A stretch of DNA of 64,000 bases from Alkalihalobacillus sp. TS-13. Lineage in GTDB: Bacteria > Bacillota > Bacilli > Bacillales > Fictibacillaceae. Each line of letters starts with the position of its first letter. Position 1 is the first letter of the stretch. Made by a program: the position numbers and the translations under genes. Under the pieces are notes generated by a model, which was not told the origin of the DNA, made no database searches, and saw only the letters and a list, made by a program, of their open reading frames with translations. This document shows, piece after piece, positions 44,502-53,609 of the stretch. Location of the stretch: assembly GCF_019720915.1 (NCBI RefSeq), contig NZ_JAHKSI010000001.1, positions 2,356,001 through 2,420,000 on the forward strand. Direction: 5' to 3'.

Positions 44502-44525
44502 AAATGAATGGGTACTCATTCATTT
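44502..44525. promoter_or_regulatory. TetR-type palindromic operator upstream of the YhgE/Pip gene
   Basis: AAATGAATG at 44502-44510 and the inverted arm CATTCATTT at 44517-44525 flank GGTACT. The form resembles the TGAATGA/TCATTCA sites of TetR-family repressors such as FadR of Bacillus. It sits 37 bp upstream of the start codon. No TetR gene is in the window next to it. Confidence 0.55.
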
Positions 44526-44561
44526 CTTTGGAAGCGTTTACTACACATTGGAGGTATCGGA

Positions 44562-46667
44562 ATGAATATTTTCAAATTACTTTCCGCTGAGTTTTCGAAA
44601 ATTGCTGCTCACAAGGGGATTCTAGTTTCCGTCATTGCTGCTTTACTCGTGCCTGTCGTTTATGGGGGCATACTCCTTTCAGCTACCTGGGGTCCCTATG
44701 ACAACCTCGATAATCTGCCTGTTGCTGTCGTCAACAATGATCAAGGCGCAATCTCTGAGGGTGAACCGATCAATGTTGGAGACCAATTAGTAGCGAATAT
44801 GAAAGAAGGAAAAGACTTAGGCTGGGAATTTGTCAGTTCAACCGATGCTATGAGAGGCCTTCAGAAGAATGACTACTATATGGCGATCATCATCCCTGAA
44901 GACTTATCCCAACGTGTGACCACCGTCATGGAACCGGATCCAAGGAAACTGGAGCTTGAATACATCCAGAATGAGGGGATGAACTTTCTTGCGTCCAAAG
45001 TTACGGAAACTGCCACGCAACGTATTCGTGAGCAACTAGCCGACACGATTACACAAAATTACACCGCAAAGGTTTTTTCCAGTTTAGATGATGTTTCCGA
45101 TGGGTTTGGAAGAGCAGCAGACGGATCTGCCCGGCTATCGGACGGAACGACGCAGCTACATAATGGAACACAGGAGCTTTTAAACTCAGTCACTTCCAAA
45201 CAATCGGATATTACGAAATTAGCGAATGGTACACAAGAATTGAAAGACGGAACAGCCCTTCTATTAAGCAAATTGGAAGGAAAATCAGGGGACATCTCTA
45301 AACTAGCGGACGGTTCTCAAGAATTGCATGATGGGTCAAAACAGCTTTTGGCCGGATTGCAAAAAGCTGAGGCCGGAAGCGAGGAACTCAAGAATGGCGT
45401 AGCAAGTAATTTGGCTCCAGGTGCCAGAGGAGTTGCCGATGGAACGATCCGTCTAAAAGATGGGGCAGGTAAACTGGCTACTGGTGCGAAAGAGTTAGAA
45501 CAAGGCTTGAAAAAATTTGGTGATGCAAATCCATCTACCAAGCTACCTCCTTATGCAGAGTCCTACGATCAAATCATCGCAGGTGCCGAGAAATTAGCTG
45601 CTGGTCTGGAAAGCTTGACCACCAAATCCGGTAAACTAAGCGATGGAGCCGTAAAAGTTGCAGATGGGATTGATAATAAAGTCGTCCCTGGTACGGTTCA
45701 GCTTCATAACGGTTTGAATCAACTAGTAGCTGGGCAAAAGAAATTAGAAAATGGGGCTGGGCAAATTGCAGATGGGAACGCCAAAGTCGAAACTGGCTGG
45801 CAAGAACTGATCACCGGGGTTTCAAAACTTGATAATGGTGCTGGACGTATTGCTGAAGGAAATGCTGCGGTAGATGAGGGATGGAAGAAACTGTCCACTG
45901 GCGCGGCCAAACTCGAGGACGGAGCTGGAAAAGTCGATGATGGCAGTGAAGAACTTGCTTCCGGTTTAAAGGAAGGCGCTGATAAAACAAGTGGTTTGAA
46001 CACGGGGGAAGAAAATGCTCAGATGTTCTCATCCCCCGTCCAACTTGCAAGTGATACGGTCAACGATTATGAGTATTACCGTGACTCGACGGCACCATAT
46101 GTTCTTACATTAGGGCTATTTGTCGGAATCCTGATCATGTCGATGTTCATCAATTTCAAAAGACCTGCAGATGTTTCAAGCATCAGCTGGTTTACCGTCA
46201 AGTTCATGAATCTGACAATACTTTCACTTTTCCAAGCAGTCTTATTACTAATGACCGTGTTTTTCATACTAAAAATGAATGTTGCTAATCCGCTTGGACT
46301 CGTTTTGTTCACTATTGTTGTCAGCATCGTTTTTTCCGCCATCGTTCTATTCCTTGCTGCAGCGGCTGGGAACATCGGACGATTTATCGCTCTCGCATTC
46401 GTGATCCTGCAACTTTCGATCACAGGAGCGAATCTGCCGAGAGAAATGCTGCCGGAAAACCTGCGAGCCTTGAGCGAATTCTTACCTTTCACCTACTCAA
46501 TTGAAGGATTCAAATCGGTCATTACATTGGGTGATTGGGGAGCAGCGGTGACAAATATGTCAATCCTGCTGGCTTATCTGATCCTCTTTGCCCTCTTATC
46601 GGTGACGGTCTTCATCTTCATGAAAAAATCACAAAAACAAAAACAGAACGTCGAAGCAGCAATGTAG
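44562..46667 (+). CDS. YhgE/Pip-family membrane protein with repetitive extracellular domain
   Basis: This 701-residue protein has one N-terminal membrane helix (about 20-40, GILVSVIAALLVPVVYGGIL). A long extracellular segment (about 170-500) is built from 7-11-residue repeats of the LADGTQELxDG / LxxGAxKLxxG kind, followed by five or six C-terminal helices. This is the YhgE/Pip architecture (phage-infection protein, ABC-2-like permease fold); relatives help export of cell-surface material or mediate phage adsorption. The frame is open from 44508, but the ATG at 44562 has GGAGG 7 nt upstream. A TetR-like operator precedes it and a strong terminator follows. Repeat number may vary between strains. 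Confidence 0.88.
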   Translation: MNIFKLLSAEFSKIAAHKGILVSVIAALLVPVVYGGILLSATWGPYDNLDNLPVAVVNNDQGAISEGEPINVGDQLVANMKEGKDLGWEFVSSTDAMRGLQKNDYYMAIIIPEDLSQRVTTVMEPDPRKLELEYIQNEGMNFLASKVTETATQRIREQLADTITQNYTAKVFSSLDDVSDGFGRAADGSARLSDGTTQLHNGTQELLNSVTSKQSDITKLANGTQELKDGTALLLSKLEGKSGDISKLADGSQELHDGSKQLLAGLQKAEAGSEELKNGVASNLAPGARGVADGTIRLKDGAGKLATGAKELEQGLKKFGDANPSTKLPPYAESYDQIIAGAEKLAAGLESLTTKSGKLSDGAVKVADGIDNKVVPGTVQLHNGLNQLVAGQKKLENGAGQIADGNAKVETGWQELITGVSKLDNGAGRIAEGNAAVDEGWKKLSTGAAKLEDGAGKVDDGSEELASGLKEGADKTSGLNTGEENAQMFSSPVQLASDTVNDYEYYRDSTAPYVLTLGLFVGILIMSMFINFKRPADVSSISWFTVKFMNLTILSLFQAVLLLMTVFFILKMNVANPLGLVLFTIVVSIVFSAIVLFLAAAAGNIGRFIALAFVILQLSITGANLPREMLPENLRALSEFLPFTYSIEGFKSVITLGDWGAAVTNMSILLAYLILFALLSVTVFIFMKKSQKQKQNVEAAM

Positions 46668-46675
46668 AATAATTC

Positions 46676-46710
46676 AGGGACAGAAACCAATGTGGTTCTG
46701 TCCCTTTTTT
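46676..46710 (+). terminator. rho-independent terminator after the YhgE/Pip gene
   Basis: AGGGACAGAA (46676-46685) pairs with TTCTGTCCCT (46697-46706), with CC/GG inside, followed by TTTTT. Confidence 0.88.
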
Positions 46711-46845
46711 AAATATCCGGAGATCAAACAGTTTCCTCACTCCTTCACAACTATATTGAAGGTGATGAAGGCTAATGAATCGTCCGATGAAAGCAAAGGA
46801 GGTGCAGTGAAAAAATCTCCCCCTGCAATATCTCCCAAACTCCCG

Positions 46846-47200
46846 TTATAGTGCATGAAAAGATTCTTTTTCAATTCTTCTCGGTTTCTCATTTTGTTCT
46901 ATACTCCTAATGCTTCGTTTAAATGGAGTAGATTTATCTAATAAAGTCTCACGAAACCTAATAACAATTAACTGTGATATACAGGTTAGTGCAAAGAATA
47001 AGATTGGTGCGAACGGAATCCATGGGTACACAGGTATAAGGTCAAAACTATCACCTATTAATCCAGCCCATTCATAGGTCATTGTTTTCTGCCCCGTTTG
47101 CATAAGACTATAATCCATAAAGACACCACCGAAATAGACTTGTAATTAAAGAAATGAATGTCGAAACGAACGGTAAATATAAGTTCAACATGCAGATTCG
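46846..47200 (-). pseudogene. possible fragment of a peptide ABC-transporter permease
   Basis: A short frame gives EWAGLIGDSFDLIPVYPWI, PFAPILFFALTCISQLI and VIRFRETLLDKS, which has the spacing of the last helix and tail of OppC/DppC-type permeases. Just upstream another frame gives YLPFVSTFISLITSLF, which would join on after a one-base shift. No start or ATPase contact region is found. The alternative is a genuine small 90-residue membrane protein starting at the ATG at 47118, whose ribosome site is poor. Confidence 0.35.
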
Positions 47201-47255
47201 CACTCAGACCTAATGTGTTATGTGAGCCATAGACCATCTGGCTTTCACTGTTTTT

Positions 47256-47325
47256 AACAACATTTTGAGAATGATACAAAATGTTGTGTTATGGTGTCTG
47301 ACACTATTGTTTTAAGGACTGCCCC
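47256..47325. mobile_element. partial second copy of the MITE-like element
   Basis: AACAACATTTTGAG, ACAAAATGTTGTGTT, GGTGTCTGACACT and GGACTGCCCC match the right half of the element at 25052-25167 in order. The left terminal repeat is missing. Confidence 0.55.
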
Positions 47326-47343
47326 ACTGCTTTCATCTTCTAA

Positions 47344-48696
47344 CTATCGATTTAACGCTTTGTTACGCTGTACCTCTTCCATAAACTTCGTCCACCATTC
47401 TTCTTGCTTGGACATATTACGATATTTTTTCTGAGTTTCCCCCCATTTTCTCATGGAGGGTCCGATTTCCGCCTTCGCTTTCTCTAATCCACCATATTGG
47501 GGAACCAGCCACTTTCTTCCGATTTGAGTATGGAGCACTTCATCAGCCCAGTCATAATCCTGGATTATAGCTGCCAGTTTGTTTTCAGATTGGGTGGCGA
47601 TTTCCCATTCCCACTGCTTTCCGGTTTTTTTAGGCATCAATCCTTGCTCGATCGCCCAAAGTATCAAATGCGCCTCAAGGGGATCAAAATGTATATTAAG
47701 CGACATCGATGATTTAAGATCAACAGGGTACTTATAGAAAGGAACACCTGCTTGATATAGTCCAATTTCCCCTAACATTGCATGTCTTGCTTCATCCCAT
47801 AATTGTCTGCTCATATCCACGTAATAATCCCAAGACTGATCCTTTGTTTTGAAAATGATTGGCGCCATCCATTCTGGAACATCCATTTCACGTAAACGTT
47901 TGTATAATAACGCATACGTTCTTTCATCCAAGCTTCTTGATGAATCCTGAAAATAGTCATCAATTAAAGCAGATTGATTAAAGTTGTCTGTAAAGCGTCC
48001 ATCCCGTTGTGGTACCGCATCCATTTCATACTCCTTACCGTCAGCCCTCGGATCCGGAAGATCTACTGTTTCGTCGGGTGTTTCTCCTGTAATACCGCCT
48101 GCGAATTGAAGAAATGCTGTTAAGTGTTTTACCCAGCTTTTCGCCCTTGCTTCTTGTTCTTCATCCTGAATTAAAGCGGATATGGCTGTTTCTCCCCATT
48201 TGAGCATTTCCTCTTCTTCCATCAAGATGATCTTTAAAAGACGATATGTAGGTTGATCAGCCATCGGATTCGACTCATCAAGGTGCTTTTTCATCGCCTT
48301 TATGATTTCTGGTTTAATAACTTGATAGATGCTAACTAATAATTCCAATGTATCTTCCGCTCGTATAACCTCATCAAGCAATTTTTTTAATTTTTGGTCA
48401 GGAATTTCATCTAATTTGAGAGGAGGCTCTCTCATTTCAGAAACTCTCTTACGAATATCTGCGCAATGTTCGGCCTCTAACCACAAGTGGTAACTGAAGG
48501 CGCATTTCACTTCCCATTCAGGTGTCCTTGCGAGGTGTGCATTGTAAACTTGATGCACGGTTTTCTTCACATAGTTATAACGTCTCAGCAAATCTACATT
48601 ACGTCCTACACTATATCCTTCTTTCAAAGCTGATCCATAACTGCAAATACCTGCCAACGGCGGTATCCCTCTATTGTCAATTATCACTGTCCCCAC
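47344..48696 (-). CDS. ferritin-like (di-iron carboxylate) protein, unknown function
   Basis: I cannot name the family. The 450-residue protein starts at GTG after GGGAGTG and is predicted all-helical. It has two ExxH-type helices (LWLEAEHCADIR near 74 and WDEARHAMLGEIG near 310) and further Glu-rich helices (EEEEMLKWGE near 160 and WADEVLHTQIG near 395). Together these could supply the four carboxylates and two histidines of a ferritin-like di-iron site. It is divergent from an AraC-family regulator 127 bp away, which probably controls it. No signal peptide or membrane helix is seen. An oxygenase, oxidase or metal-storage role is possible, but this is inference. Confidence 0.65.
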   Translation of the reverse strand: MGTVIIDNRGIPPLAGICSYGSALKEGYSVGRNVDLLRRYNYVKKTVHQVYNAHLARTPEWEVKCAFSYHLWLEAEHCADIRKRVSEMREPPLKLDEIPDQKLKKLLDEVIRAEDTLELLVSIYQVIKPEIIKAMKKHLDESNPMADQPTYRLLKIILMEEEEMLKWGETAISALIQDEEQEARAKSWVKHLTAFLQFAGGITGETPDETVDLPDPRADGKEYEMDAVPQRDGRFTDNFNQSALIDDYFQDSSRSLDERTYALLYKRLREMDVPEWMAPIIFKTKDQSWDYYVDMSRQLWDEARHAMLGEIGLYQAGVPFYKYPVDLKSSMSLNIHFDPLEAHLILWAIEQGLMPKKTGKQWEWEIATQSENKLAAIIQDYDWADEVLHTQIGRKWLVPQYGGLEKAKAEIGPSMRKWGETQKKYRNMSKQEEWWTKFMEEVQRNKALNR

Positions 48697-48823
48697 TTTT
48701 ACATCACTCCCATAATTGTTTAACCTTTTCTAATTTTATACAAAAATCTTATAGGTTACATTATCAAATCATGCTATAATCATTGTCTAAAACGACTATA
48801 TCTCCTAATTAAGAGGTGTGCTT

Positions 48824-49702
48824 GTGAGACAGCCTTTACATCAATTTATCGCTAAACATCCGATTGTTCCTTTTATCAGAGAAGCTGATTATGCAGTAAG
48901 AAAGCCTTGGTCGATGCTTGAAAGAAGACTCCTCGATTATTTGCTGGTATATATCCAAGAAGGTAAATGTGTATTTAATGTGGAGGGGAAGGATTATTTC
49001 TTGTCAGAAGGAAATTTTTGTTTAGTCCAGCCCAATGAATTGGTTACGCTGAAAGGAACGACAAAAACGATTACGCCGTTTGCTCATTTGGACTTTTTTT
49101 ATAATCAACATAGAGAACAAAGCTTTCCGACAAAAGCAGGACAGACGAACATTTCGGAGTTTGAACCTTTCATGCAGCCGAAACTGAATGATTTTGCTGA
49201 ATTACAGATCCCAGTACATTTTAAACCGGAACAGCCTATTCAATTTCGAGACTCCTTCCTGAAAATGATTGGGCTTTGGCAATCCGGTGATACACTGGGA
49301 TTAATTGAAGCGCAAAATTTAGGAAGTGAATTGATCCATTCCATTATGAAGCAATACGGAAAATATAGACCCCCTGGCCATGTAGCACCAGAAGATTTTA
49401 ATTGGATCACTTCCTATTTCTCCTTTCGTTTGTCTGAAAATATTACCATTGGGGACATGGCCAAACGAGCCAGGTTATCTCCTTCACGTTTTTCGACTCT
49501 TTTTCGAGAACATTTCGGAAAATCTCCTTATCAGTATTTACTCCAATTAAGGATTGAACATGCTGAAGAACTGCTGCTAAACAGCCCGTTAAAGCTTCAT
49601 CAGATTGCCGAGTTCTGTGGATTTGCCGATGCACAGCATTTCTCTAAAGCTTTTAAAAAAATGACAGGTAAAACCCCTGGCAGTTACCGCAAACAATTGT
49701 AA
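48824..49702 (+). CDS. AraC-family transcriptional regulator
   Basis: This 292-residue regulator has an N-terminal cupin-like sensor (about 1-150) and a C-terminal double HTH. The latter reads SENITIGDMAKRARLSPSRF, REHFGKSPYQYLLQLRIEHA, then HQIAEFCGFADAQHFSKAFK, MTGKTPGSYRK. I chose the GTG at 48824, 7 nt after GAGG. The frame also opens with a GTG at 48818, which overlaps that site. It is divergent from the ferritin-like protein gene, the most likely target. AraC regulators of this layout usually sense a small metabolite; which one is unknown. Confidence 0.88.
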   Translation: MRQPLHQFIAKHPIVPFIREADYAVRKPWSMLERRLLDYLLVYIQEGKCVFNVEGKDYFLSEGNFCLVQPNELVTLKGTTKTITPFAHLDFFYNQHREQSFPTKAGQTNISEFEPFMQPKLNDFAELQIPVHFKPEQPIQFRDSFLKMIGLWQSGDTLGLIEAQNLGSELIHSIMKQYGKYRPPGHVAPEDFNWITSYFSFRLSENITIGDMAKRARLSPSRFSTLFREHFGKSPYQYLLQLRIEHAEELLLNSPLKLHQIAEFCGFADAQHFSKAFKKMTGKTPGSYRKQL

Positions 49703-49821
49703 AAAACAAGTGGAGTAAGAGTAAATCTAGTAGATTTCCTGGTCATCAATAAAATGAATATACTAAAAAGCCGCTTCCAAAACGGGAGCGACTACTTATA
49801 AACATCTTCATTAATTTTTAT

Positions 49822-49897
49822 TGGTGGAGCATAGCGGGCTCGAACCGCTGACCTCTTCGCTGCCAGCGAAGCGCTCTCCCAGCTGAGCTAATGCCCC
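49822..49897 (-). tRNA. tRNA-Ala (anticodon GGC)
   Basis: On the minus strand it begins GGGGCATTAGCTCAGCTGGG and ends ATGCTCCACCA, 76 nt with the encoded CCA. The acceptor stem pairs GGGGCAT with ATGCTCC (one G-U). The anticodon arm is CTTCG, loop CTGGCAG with anticodon GGC, CGAAG. The T-arm is AGCGG, TTCGAGC, CCGCT. Confidence 0.96.
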
Positions 49898-50056
49898 ATT
49901 GTATATTACTGGGTAATGTATTGTTAATATATCCAAAAGTTGTTCACATATTGTATTGTACTTTGTTCCAGAAAATTCGTCAATTGAATGGTTATTTTTC
50001 GTAAAAAGGTAAAAGGAGAGGGTCGATCTTTGTTGCAAGAAGATCGACAATTCATG

Positions 50057-51667
50057 TCAACGCATGGTATTGGTGGTCTGTAGACGCTGGTCGATAAATT
50101 CCGTATCATCCATGGAGATCATCCGTCCATTTTGATTCTTGTAAACAATGTGATTCCTTGTAAACTTAGTCGGTGTGTCAATACCACAAGAAGCTGCCAA
50201 ATGGAAGAGCCCCTCCCGTAAGGATAAAATGTAGTTACATACCCTATATGACTTCTCTTCTATGATCAATGCTTCTTGAAGCTTCGGGTCTGTGGTGGCG
50301 ACACCAACTGGACAGTTATTCGTGTGACATACTTGTGCTTGGATACATCCAACGGAAAACATTAGTCCTCTGGCGATATTGACAAAATCAGCACCTAAAC
50401 TTAACGCTATAGCCACTTTGTCAGGGGTTAGAAGCTTACCAGATGCAAAAATCTTCACTTTAGCACGGATACCGTATCTTTCTAATGTATCGTGAACGAA
50501 GGGGAGAGCTGTTTTTATCGGAATACCGGTCGAATCAGCAAGTTCTTGGTAGGATGCCCCTGTTCCGCCCTCGCCTCCATCAACCGTGATGAAGTCAGGG
50601 TGTTTCCCCGTTTCGGCCATATATGCGACCAGACGCTCAAAGTCATCCGTATTTCCCACTACCATTTTGATGCCTACTGGTTTACCACCTACATCCCTCA
50701 ATTCGTTTATGAAGTCTAGCATTTCCTTGTTATTCCCGAATTCTTTAAAGCGGTTAGGGCTGTCAATGGATTGCCAAGGTTCTACATTGCGGATTTCAGC
50801 AATTTCAGGAGTCACCTTGGAACCATCCACATGTCCCCCTCGTGTTTTTCCGCCCTGGGCCAGTTTCAGTTCAAATGCTTTCACCTCTTTAAGGTCACTC
50901 TTCTTTTTGAATTCTTCCCAGGAAAACTTTCCATCTTTGGTACGTACCCCAAAGAGTCCGGGACCTATTTGGCAAATGATATCGACGCCGCCTTTCAAAT
51001 GATATTCAGAAAGTCCTCCTTCCCCGGTGTTCATCCATGTACCTTTGGCTCGGGACAAGCCTATGGATAAAGCAGTAAGAGCCCGATCACCGAGCGATCC
51101 GAAGCTCATGGCGGACTGGCCTACCAGACCTCTTACTTTAAAAGGGTTCCGGGATGTCCTTTCACCGATGACAGGAGAATCCTCTTCGTCCAATAAAAAG
51201 GGGGCAGCCTTGATATCTTCCCTATATTCTTTACGTAAAAACAAATTATCCTTATCAATCTGATAGATTTTCGTTTTCACCTTATCGTCATTATCTGTCC
51301 TCAGTTCATTCCTCTGTTTAGGAAACATGGTATTCCTGATATAAAAACCTTCTTTTGTAAAGTCGCGTTCTGAACCGAAACCGAGCATCCGGAATTTGTA
51401 TTTCCCGGCTATTACTGTATTCTTGAATTCCCTTCTAGAGAAAGGCATCCCTTCATTATCATTCAGAAATAAATATTGTCTGAGCTCGGGACCCATCTTT
51501 TCTAATATATACCTCATCTTGCCGAGAATAGGAAAGTTCCGTAACACAGCATGTTCCTTCTGCTTCTGATCGGTCCACCACAAATACAGGATAAGCGAAC
51601 ATGGAGCAGCAAAAAAGAACAAGATAATCACGATAAGGATTACGAGGATGAGGATATTCAGATCCAT
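50057..51667 (-). CDS. yerD: FMN-binding glutamate-synthase-like protein (YerD type)
   Basis: This 536-residue protein has an N-terminal membrane helix (about 5-30, ILILVILIVIILFFFAAPCS) and a glutamate-synthase central/FMN domain. Motifs include GLVGQSAMSFGSLGDRALTA, MNTGEGGLSEYHLKGG, TVDGGEGGTGASYQELADS, and VGCIQAQVCHTNNCPVGVAT with Fe-S-type cysteines. It lacks the amidotransferase domain, so it is not a complete glutamate synthase. B. subtilis YerD has this form; its exact reaction is not established. GGGAGGTGG precedes the ATG. It lies 95 bp downstream of the YdaP-type gene, on the same strand. Confidence 0.88.
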   Translation of the reverse strand: MDLNILILVILIVIILFFFAAPCSLILYLWWTDQKQKEHAVLRNFPILGKMRYILEKMGPELRQYLFLNDNEGMPFSRREFKNTVIAGKYKFRMLGFGSERDFTKEGFYIRNTMFPKQRNELRTDNDDKVKTKIYQIDKDNLFLRKEYREDIKAAPFLLDEEDSPVIGERTSRNPFKVRGLVGQSAMSFGSLGDRALTALSIGLSRAKGTWMNTGEGGLSEYHLKGGVDIICQIGPGLFGVRTKDGKFSWEEFKKKSDLKEVKAFELKLAQGGKTRGGHVDGSKVTPEIAEIRNVEPWQSIDSPNRFKEFGNNKEMLDFINELRDVGGKPVGIKMVVGNTDDFERLVAYMAETGKHPDFITVDGGEGGTGASYQELADSTGIPIKTALPFVHDTLERYGIRAKVKIFASGKLLTPDKVAIALSLGADFVNIARGLMFSVGCIQAQVCHTNNCPVGVATTDPKLQEALIIEEKSYRVCNYILSLREGLFHLAASCGIDTPTKFTRNHIVYKNQNGRMISMDDTEFIDQRLQTTNTMR

Positions 51668-51762
51668 TTGAAAACCACCTCCCTAAATCATACCATTGGA
51701 AAGAACAACCCAAAGTCCTTCACCAGCTATCTTTTCCTTTTGTCGGGGTGATGAGTGAGACT

Positions 51763-53481
51763 TTAAAAAATGCGCTTCAGTGCCTTTTTTAGTGGAGGCA
51801 TATCTACTTCATGTTCTTTGAAGAATTTTTTCATGACATGCTTCGAGTAACCTGCAGCCTGTCCATATGTGATCTTACCCGGTAAAGGTGGCTGATCCTC
51901 GATTACTACATCGACGATGACGGGCTTATTGGCTTGGGCAGCTTTTTTAAAGGTAGCGCTCAACTCTCGATGGTTCATCACCGTGTATCCTTCACCTCCG
52001 CATGATCTTGCAAATGCTGCAAAGTCTATATTTTTTAAGTCTGTTCCATATTCCAGATGACCTTGCTCTTCCTGTTCGTATTTGATCATCCCGATCTTTT
52101 GGTTATTCATGATCACCACAATGATCGGCATTTCGTATTTGACAGCTGTGACAAAATCATGCATGACCATCGAGAACCCTCCGTCGCCACAAACGGTTAT
52201 CACTTGCCGTTCAGGATAAGCAAGACTGCCGGCAATCGCACCTGGTAGTCCACAACCCATCGTCGCCATCCAGCTTGAGATAAGGAATTTTTGACGGGTG
52301 ATCTGGAAATGTCTGGCCATCCACACTGTGACATTTCCAACGTCTACGGATACGATTGCATCATCTTCAACGATTTCTTGTAACTTAGGGATGACTTCTT
52401 GCGGCTTGATTGGAGACGATACGTGATTTTCTTCCTTTTCGATATGTCTCCACCAATTCGCCATATTTTCTTGACATTCTTTCAAAAAGGATCTCTCTTC
52501 TGTCATTTGCAGTTGATCGTTCCATTTCTGGAGAACAATGGCTGCGTCTCCTACAATGCCGACCGTCACTGGATATCGTTTGCCTATCTGACTAGGATCA
52601 AGATCGATCTGCACAGCGGGGGCATTATCGGGTAGAAAATCCCTGTAAGGAAAAGAAGTGCCGATCATGATAAGCAGATCGGTTTCTTCCATAGCCTCGT
52701 AAGCTGGTTTGGTTCCGATCTGTCCGAGCTGGCCAAGGTTGTATGGATGTTTGTCAGGTAGAGTTCCTTTTGCGGGCAAAGTGAAAATGATTGGTGCGGC
52801 AATTTTTTCTGCAAACCTTACCAATTTTTCCTTGACCGATTTCGTTCCCATGCCCGCGAGGATGACTGGCTTTTTCGATTTTTTTATGTCTTTCAAGCCA
52901 GCATCCAAGTCATCAGCAGCTGGAATCTGCTTAGAAAAAGATGGTATCGCTGACAAGTTCGGCGTATAACCTTCGATCTTTTTCATTGGAATATCGTCAG
53001 GAATGATCAAGACTGATACTCCTTTTTCGGCATAAGCATTACGTATGGCTTGGTCGAGCAATGAAGGAAAGGATTCTGGAGATGAGACCCTTTGGCTGAA
53101 CACTGACACATTTTCGAACATTTTCTCAAGATCAACTTCCTGAAAAGCATCATGACCTACTTTATCTGTAGGGACTTGTCCAGCCAGAACCAATACAGGC
53201 GCACTGTCTGCTTTGGCATCATATAAACCATTGAGTAGATGGATCGCACCCGGACCCCCGATCGAGAGACAGACTCCGATCTTACCTGTTAACTTCGAAT
53301 AAGAAGAAGCAGCTAACGCACCTACTTCCTCATGTCGTACTTGTATAAATTCGATACTTTCTTTTTCTTTTCTGAGATGTTCAACAAAGTTGTTGATCGA
53401 ATCACCTGGTAATCCATAAATATGATTGATATCCCAATGTTCAAGAACTTCAGCTGCTGCCTTTCCTGCAGTATGCTTCAT
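51763..53481 (-). CDS. ydaP: ThDP-dependent pyruvate oxidase (YdaP type)
   Basis: Thiamine-diphosphate enzyme of 572 residues in the acetohydroxyacid-synthase/pyruvate oxidase family. It carries the N-terminal Glu that activates ThDP (QVRHEEVGALAA), and the ThDP motif GDGGFSMVMHDFVTAVKYEM running to MNNQKIG. The opening HIYGLPGDSINNFVEHLRKE marks the pyruvate-oxidase/quinone-dependent branch (B. subtilis YdaP). It probably oxidises pyruvate to acetate (or acetyl phosphate) and CO2 using FAD. GGAGGGAACGG precedes the ATG. Confidence 0.9.
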   Translation of the reverse strand: MKHTAGKAAAEVLEHWDINHIYGLPGDSINNFVEHLRKEKESIEFIQVRHEEVGALAASSYSKLTGKIGVCLSIGGPGAIHLLNGLYDAKADSAPVLVLAGQVPTDKVGHDAFQEVDLEKMFENVSVFSQRVSSPESFPSLLDQAIRNAYAEKGVSVLIIPDDIPMKKIEGYTPNLSAIPSFSKQIPAADDLDAGLKDIKKSKKPVILAGMGTKSVKEKLVRFAEKIAAPIIFTLPAKGTLPDKHPYNLGQLGQIGTKPAYEAMEETDLLIMIGTSFPYRDFLPDNAPAVQIDLDPSQIGKRYPVTVGIVGDAAIVLQKWNDQLQMTEERSFLKECQENMANWWRHIEKEENHVSSPIKPQEVIPKLQEIVEDDAIVSVDVGNVTVWMARHFQITRQKFLISSWMATMGCGLPGAIAGSLAYPERQVITVCGDGGFSMVMHDFVTAVKYEMPIIVVIMNNQKIGMIKYEQEEQGHLEYGTDLKNIDFAAFARSCGGEGYTVMNHRELSATFKKAAQANKPVIVDVVIEDQPPLPGKITYGQAAGYSKHVMKKFFKEHEVDMPPLKKALKRIF

Positions 53482-53609
53482 ATTCCGTTCCCTCCAAATG
53501 CTTGTTTTTAATTCGTTACCACAAAGCCTCGGGAGTGAAACAAATCAGTGTCGTAAAAACCGTTTTTCGTGTACTAAAGATGCCCCCGCTGAGCACCTTA
53601 CAACCGTTT

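Larger units (their letters stand above)
43816..44561. other. long gene-free stretch upstream of the YhgE/Pip gene
   Basis: About 745 bp with no credible gene. It contains a near-tandem 21-bp-spaced repeat (44270-44318), a pair of CAGGTnCTAG sequences about 32 bp apart (44424-44464), and a palindromic operator (44502-44525). Confidence 0.5.

Noticed and set aside
47079-47279. 66-residue minus-strand frame near 47.1 kb
   Set aside because: It runs through the partial MITE copy and overlaps the probable ABC permease remnant. It is not a real gene.
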